From the NCBI GenBank assembly GCA_002633005.1, contig NMRA01000175.1, positions 594,734 through 658,733 of the forward strand: a stretch of 64,000 nucleotides of DNA, written 5' to 3'. Below the pieces are notes generated by a model that had not been told where the DNA came from, did no database searches, and was given only the letters and a program-made list of their open reading frames with translations. The position numbers were made by a program, and so were the translations under genes. Origin of the DNA: Phoronis australis. Taxonomy: Eukaryota > Phoronida > Phoronidae. Positions 59,301 through 64,000 of the stretch are shown here, one piece after another. The first letter of the stretch is position 1; every line of letters starts with the position of its first letter.

Positions 59301-62300
59301 CATGAAAATAAATATACAGTAAGGTAAGCAAAAATGATCAACTCAGGGCTTGGAATGACAAATGGCGAAAGACGCGGAAATTTTTACGGCCCGGAACATG
59401 CGCGCAGCCAGCCTTGAAAAAGTTGGTGTGGACCTTTTGCCGACAAAAATCGAAAAAAAAACCCCCATACCACCTCCGGAAGCGTGCGTCTGCGTCTGTC
59501 TTAGCTCGTCTGCCACTCCCACATCCAAACATTTTTGGCTGCAGAGTACTAGTATTTGTCACCGCGGTTTAAAATCACACGAGCCACCATTGAGGAAATC
59601 CACCACGCTATCCCAGATGCCCCGGCAATGTTGACAATTTATGTTCCTCAGAAACATAAAGAGCAACTTCCGCTTTTCGAGGTGAAAGTCGTCGGCAACG
59701 CGGCGGTAAGAAAGAAATTTGCCGCGGTAATTTTATACCAAATCCGATTTTTTTACGTGGAAATATAATAAAATACGCGAACAGAACATTTGAAAAAAGC
59801 GGAAATCCGCGTTTCCGCAGAAAATTCCAAACCCTGTCAACTGTAGCAACAGCATCAACCTATGTGGTTGAGATGACATTACTACTAAATGCTTAAACAA
59901 CACTGCCAATCCTGTTTCAGCTATTCCATCATAGAAACACACCCCCAATCCAGTGGCATTAGGCAGTAGATTCTCTTCTGGTACTTCCACATCCTCCATT
60001 ACTATCATTCCTGTGATGCTGGCACGGAGAGAGAACTTGCCCTCAATTTTTGGAGCTGTCAGGCCTTTCATTCCCTTCTCTAGGATGAAACCTTTGATTT
60101 TCCCATCGTGGGCATCAGATTTGGCCCAGATAATAAACACGTCTGCAATCGGGGAGTTGGTAATCCTGAAATCAAAAATCAAATTTTTATTAATTTTAAC
60201 AAAACCCCATAGCAAAAATTCATATTAAAGGAGTGAACAAACTTAAAAATAAAAAACATAATGTAAATGCCAATATTTAATACTAAATGAAGTGAGATAT
60301 AACATTTTGCTACTCACCATGTTTTTGATCCATTTAGTACAAACACTTTCTTTGCCTCATCAAAAACGGCTTTGGTCTCCATTCCTCCAGGGTTACTCCC
60401 ATGGTTTGGCTCCGTCAGACCAAAACAACCAATTAAATCAGCTTTGGCTGAAAGAAACATACAAGCAGACTACCCTTGATTTACCTTTATTTACCTATGA
60501 ATTCCAATCATTGTTTAATGCTAAAAAGCGCAGGAGAAATATATTTCTACCAAGGCTTTGCACAGCACCAAAAATTGTGATTTCACATGGGTGTCTAAAT
60601 AAAAAACTAACATCAGGTGTCTAAAAATTATCTCAAATTTGACACTGCACCATATAAATTGAGGGTATTCTAGAACACTAAAAAAGTGCTTGAAGGGGTA
60701 AGATGTCCTTTTAACTTTTGGTAAAACTGAAACCGATATATAGTAACTTGAAAAAGTGATGCATGAATCAAAAACGCAGCCTCAACTCATTTTTCCCAAG
60801 CAGAATGTTTCATTGCAAATACCCCAATACACAGTATGAAGTATGATTAAAAAGACAGCACATCACTTGGTAAACCGGACTATTTCCAAAATAGTGTTGA
60901 CAAGTAGCGACAAGGAACTCATGTTTATCAATTGCTAAATGCATTTAAACACTTTTATCAACATGTGATCATCACTGTGAACTCTGTAATATTGGTCTTT
61001 AGTGCATCACCAAAGTCTTACAGAAAATTAGTAAGTAACACAATTCGCCCATTATTTTTTTAGATGACAATCAATAAAACCATCCCATGAATGTACAAAA
61101 CCAACAGCAAAAGAAATTTAATGATTGTATTCAATCAACAACATGAAAAAAAAAACAACTTTTTTTTAAAAACTGTTCACAATCAATGATTTGACAGAAG
61201 TCATTTGCGATGTTACGACATTGAAAATAGACAAACAATAACTAATTACCACACCTAGTTTTGCCAGATATTTGTCCTTTTGTTCTGTGGAGCCGTACAT
61301 GTAGATGGGATGCATGACCAGTGAGGACTGGACACTCATGGCCGATCTGTACCCACTGTCCACTCTGGAAAAAACAATAATGTGAGAATTTTATTGCCAT
61401 CAAATGAGCATTTGTAGTAAACAAAATCTTTACAAAAGGGTTTGTGTGTGTTTAAAATGAGACATTCAGTCACCAGGAGGCAGTCATTATGCCAAACATG
61501 GGCATGTAACAGTGTTAAAAAAGACAAACATTGGCATATTTCCAGAACAACTCAGTCACATGGGTGTTGCCCAAGATGTTGCATTGATGTTGACTCTGTC
61601 ACTTAACGTGGTGAAGAGTAAACAATATAAAATTCATTAGCCACAGGTGAAGAGACCGCGTGTACTTTGAGAGCTGAAATTCTCTTTAGATGAACGTTCA
61701 CAAAGAAGGGAGAAAAAGTCTTGACTGACACAAAAAATCGGGTATGAATGAATAACCAACAGGACCACTATGTAAATTTGGAAAATACTAGTCAGAAATG
61801 AGCATTGACTGTAATTTAAACAAAAAAATCTCATCTCATCCAAAGTTGGTGAAATTTCTGAGCAAAAACATCACCTTTTGCTCCTAAGTCTACCACAACT
61901 AAGTTGCTCTGATTTCTGTCACATTTTTTGTTAACTCTGAACAACAATGAACAACTTTTACGAGGTTCTTGCCAAATTTTCAAAAATTTCAGAAATAACA
62001 ACTCCTGCTACCAACACAGACCTCACTATCCTACCTCTCAATTTCCCGGGCGAGCAGTCCATACGCCACAGAGGAAACGCCCGCACAGCCGTACCCCTGA
62101 ATAGTTGGCCCCAACACGCCCAGATCACCCATCTCTTTCATTATTTCTTTGTGGAAGACTGGAAGACAATGAGACCACTCGCTGTTAAGATCTGACAATC
62201 TCAAATACATTCAGCATTTCATATTTATTCATCATGAGTTCACATACAGTGCTCACAAAATCGTCGATGAAAGCACCTCAACTCTATCTCATTTGACGAA

Positions 62301-62794
62301 AGTTACAAAGAACTATGTGAAAGAAATCAAACCAAAATAACTTTCAAAAATCCTCTGGAAACCAGACAACAATACTCAACAATCTGATTTCATATTTTTT
62401 CCCTGAAAACTATTCATGAATGAAGATGAGATTTAAATCATTTTAACTGTGCGACTTTAAATAGCACCAGATGAAATGATACAGGAAGTCTACATCTAAT
62501 GGTACATTCCAATGCCAGGATTTGAATTGTTTCTATCTTTCAGGTCCATTTCAGAAAGTACGCATAAGGAGTTAAGTTGGGGCAAAGCTTAAGAAAGTGT
62601 CAGTTTTTGATCTTCCAAGGCTTCATGGAAACTGCCACTACAAGATCTCATCTCACTTTCATGTCTATTGGCCTCTGTGACTCTTGTCATCAAGTTCTCT
62701 TGACAGTAATCCCTGAATTGGTCTCTAACCATCACCTCTTCATCAGTTAGACGACCTTCCAAATTCAGCGCATCCTTGTAGTCAAACGAGACTC
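56397..62794 (-). CDS. GCDH: Glutaryl-CoA dehydrogenase, mitochondrial (5' end incomplete)
   Basis: Minus-strand exons: 62,794-62,657; 62,158-62,035; 61,364-61,255; 60,447-60,318; 60,165-59,943; 59,035-58,932; 58,220-58,095; 57,043-56,883; 56,461-56,397. They total 1,181 bases with consistent phases, covering essentially the whole mature enzyme (about 393 residues). The flavoenzyme oxidatively decarboxylates glutaryl-CoA to crotonyl-CoA in the mitochondrial matrix (lysine, hydroxylysine and tryptophan breakdown) and passes electrons to ETF. Visible family features: [14 protein letters not shown] with the active-site Arg, [21 protein letters not shown], the EVPEEN block, [18 protein letters not shown] and the catalytic Glu in TYEGTHDIH. 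The first exon(s), encoding the mitochondrial presequence, were not found between 62,795 and 64,000 and may lie beyond the window. The human LTEPNSGSDP motif is [10 protein letters not shown] here. Confidence 0.96.
58529..58762 (+). repeat. tRNA-derived SINE with 14-bp target-site duplication
   Basis: Flanked by the direct repeat AATCAAAAACTCAG at 58,515-58,528 and 58,763-58,776. The head has a box A-like TGGCCTAGTGTGATGGTG and a box B-like GGGTTCGAGTCCC; the body reads CTAGCTCCTCAGCTCGGTTT, CCAGGTGATCAGTGCAACGG and ends in an AT-rich tail. It lies in a GCDH intron, opposite to the gene's direction. It defines the family also seen at 28,099-28,290. Confidence 0.85.
59344..59836. mobile_element. 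493-bp TIR transposon with 6-bp target duplication in GCDH intron
   Basis: The left terminus CAGGGCTTGGAAT and the right terminus (reverse complement CAGGGTTTGGAAT) are flanked by TCAACT at 59,338-59,343 and 59,837-59,842. CAGGG-type ends suggest the hAT group, although the typical target duplication there is 8 bp. The interior is GC-richer than its surroundings. It contains ORF-like pieces (for example [20 protein letters not shown] on the plus strand) and a GCGCGCAGCCAGCCTT motif related to repeats at 17.3-20.6 kb. Confidence 0.75.
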
Positions 62795-62845
62795 CTTGAA
62801 AAATAACAAGTCACAGACATCACTACATTATCTCCACTGGATGGC

Positions 62846-62920
62846 ATGCTGGTGATAAGATCAGTTTTTTAGTGTATCACGTTATGCTGGTGATAAGATC
62901 AGTTTTTAGTGGATCACGTT
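62846..62920 (+). repeat. Tandem duplication of about 37 bp upstream of the first visible GCDH exon
   Basis: The unit ATGCTGGTGATAAGATCAG with TTTTTAGTG-ATCACGTT occurs twice, differing by one T-run length and one substitution. It lies about 50-125 bases beyond the acceptor side of the exon at 62,657-62,794. Confidence 0.85.
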
Positions 62921-63493
62921 TAGGGTTGAGTAACACACTAACTCCCTGCTGCCAGTGACAGGATATTTGACTCAAAAAAAAATTGTGTGGTTTAAACGAC
63001 ATGTTTTTAGAATTTTGAAAACTGCATTTAAGAGCCATTTCCTAATTCCTGCTTGGGTCGATGTTTACCATGATGCTTGTCAGCCGCGAACTTGTCGCCC
63101 ATAGTTACATCACCAAAAACTATCAACTGGATACCAGTGCTTGTACATCTTTACTATCCCCAACAACAATTTAATAAACCAGGCAATTACAAATTAATGG
63201 GCCCATTACTCAGTGGATGAAACTACATGATTCTCTAAATCAGGGTCCACTATATCCAACCAGTGATGCCTGTGACCGGGGTATCACACTATCACAGACA
63301 TGGGCAAATTCGTCCTCAGAAAGAACTGTTAAACAAGACGTTAATACCTGTCAATTTGTTTATCAATAAGCTCACGAGACAACTAAGGGACAGAAACTCC
63401 GACAGGGATTATCCAACATGAATTGGAATTCCAGTGCATGAATTGGAGAACACTGGTGAATGGCATGGAAATGACTTGCCTGGAACTGTTGTG

Positions 63494-63870
63494 CGTGAAC
63501 TTGGAATCCAGCTTAATCTCAAGATTAAGCGGAAGTGAGTGTGAAAAGAATTTTTGTAATTATTGGCCTCGCGATCAACCAATTTCTCCTTTACCGTAAC
63601 TTGTGTCCCTGAACTAGAGGAATATGTGACTGGCTAAATCGATTATTGTTTGGACTTTGGTGAAACTGATCGCCCGTAGTTGAAAAGGTTAGTTAAAATT
63701 GACATTATTTTACTCAAATGTAACTTGATTTAGTGCAGTGCAAATTTTTATGAACATGAACGTGATTATTTGAGTGAACTTGTCAAGTTGCCTCGCGTAT
63801 TCCAAGTTCACGCAACACTCACTTCCGCTTAATCTTGAGATTAATTAAGCTGGATTCCAAGTTCATCACG
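63494..63870. mobile_element. MITE-like element with ~50-bp terminal inverted repeats
   Basis: The left arm, 63,494-63,543 (CGTGAACTTGGAATCCAGCT...AAGCGGAAGTGAGTG), is the inverted copy of the right arm, 63,815-63,870, which carries a 4-base TTAA insertion. Each arm contains the palindrome CTTAATCTCAAGATTAAG. A further partial inverted copy of the tip lies at about 63,797-63,812. No ORF is present. It lies upstream of, or in the first intron of, GCDH. Confidence 0.75.
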
Positions 63871-64000
63871 TAGCCTACAGCAGAACTGCATGAACAAGAT
63901 TACCGTATTCTAAAAAGATGGTAAAAACACCAATAACAAACCAGAGCTCATGAGACGCGTCAGTTTCCGGGCCAATTTCAATGAGGTCGACAGAGGGCGA

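Noticed and set aside
63960-64000. Possible upstream GCDH exon at the window edge
   Set aside because: The minus-strand frame ends at a GTTTGT donor-like site, but the encoded sequence is not presequence-like and the phase with 62,794 could not be confirmed.

Overview
This is a draft-assembly eukaryotic contig, AT-rich, with one 247-base N gap (20,229-20,475) and single ambiguous bases near 18,099, 19,053 and 48,105. Genes have many short exons with GT-AG introns of 0.2-4.5 kb and are embedded in non-autonomous transposons. The animal orthologues, the exon structures close to the human ones and the conserved ARMH1/TMEM53 gene pair point to an invertebrate animal, most likely a marine deuterostome such as a hemichordate or cephalochordate. 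The taxon is inferred and not proven.

Layout. Positions 1-7,000 are repeat-dominated: a 220-base exact duplicate of a transposon end, an L1/Tx1-type LINE reverse-transcriptase fragment (minus strand) and a 2-kb modular tandem-repeat element. An unrecognised plus-strand gene ends at 11,412 and has four firmly linked 3' exons from 7,077; an ORF at 2,851 with a strong start context may be its first exon. Positions 11.9-19.5 kb hold further repeats. DNAJC16 (plus, 13 exons, 770 codons plus stop) runs from 19,609 to 33,427. Another modular repeat lies at 34.7-36.2 kb and a small TIR element at 36.8-37.5 kb. ARMH1 (minus) runs from 49,954 to about 37,765, head to head with TMEM53 (plus, 50,473-51,626, two exons). 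GCDH (minus, nine visible exons, 62,794 to 56,397) lies tail to tail with TMEM53, and its mitochondrial-targeting first exon is not identified.

The genes do not form one pathway. DNAJC16 is an ER J-protein with a thioredoxin-like fold, TMEM53 is a nuclear-envelope DUF829 protein, ARMH1 is an armadillo-like protein of poorly known role, and GCDH is the mitochondrial glutaryl-CoA dehydrogenase of lysine and tryptophan catabolism. In all four, exon phases add up and the products align with the human proteins from memory.

The most notable non-genic system is a family of elements seen at 4.6, 11.9 and 34.7 kb, with fragments at 1, 4.3 and 14.0 kb. They have a 5' palindromic GCGCCCACA module, a core of about 145-161-base tandem units each carrying a CTAGTGGC box, and a 3' end with a 6-bp-stem/3-nt-loop hairpin followed by CTCTTG. 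The units form a three-unit higher-order repeat of about 451 bases. The architecture resembles pearl/HINE-type non-autonomous Helitron-like elements. Other notable points are a GC-AG intron in DNAJC16, an antisense tRNA-SINE that ends at or next to the DNAJC16 transmembrane-exon acceptor, and the conserved divergent ARMH1/TMEM53 pair.
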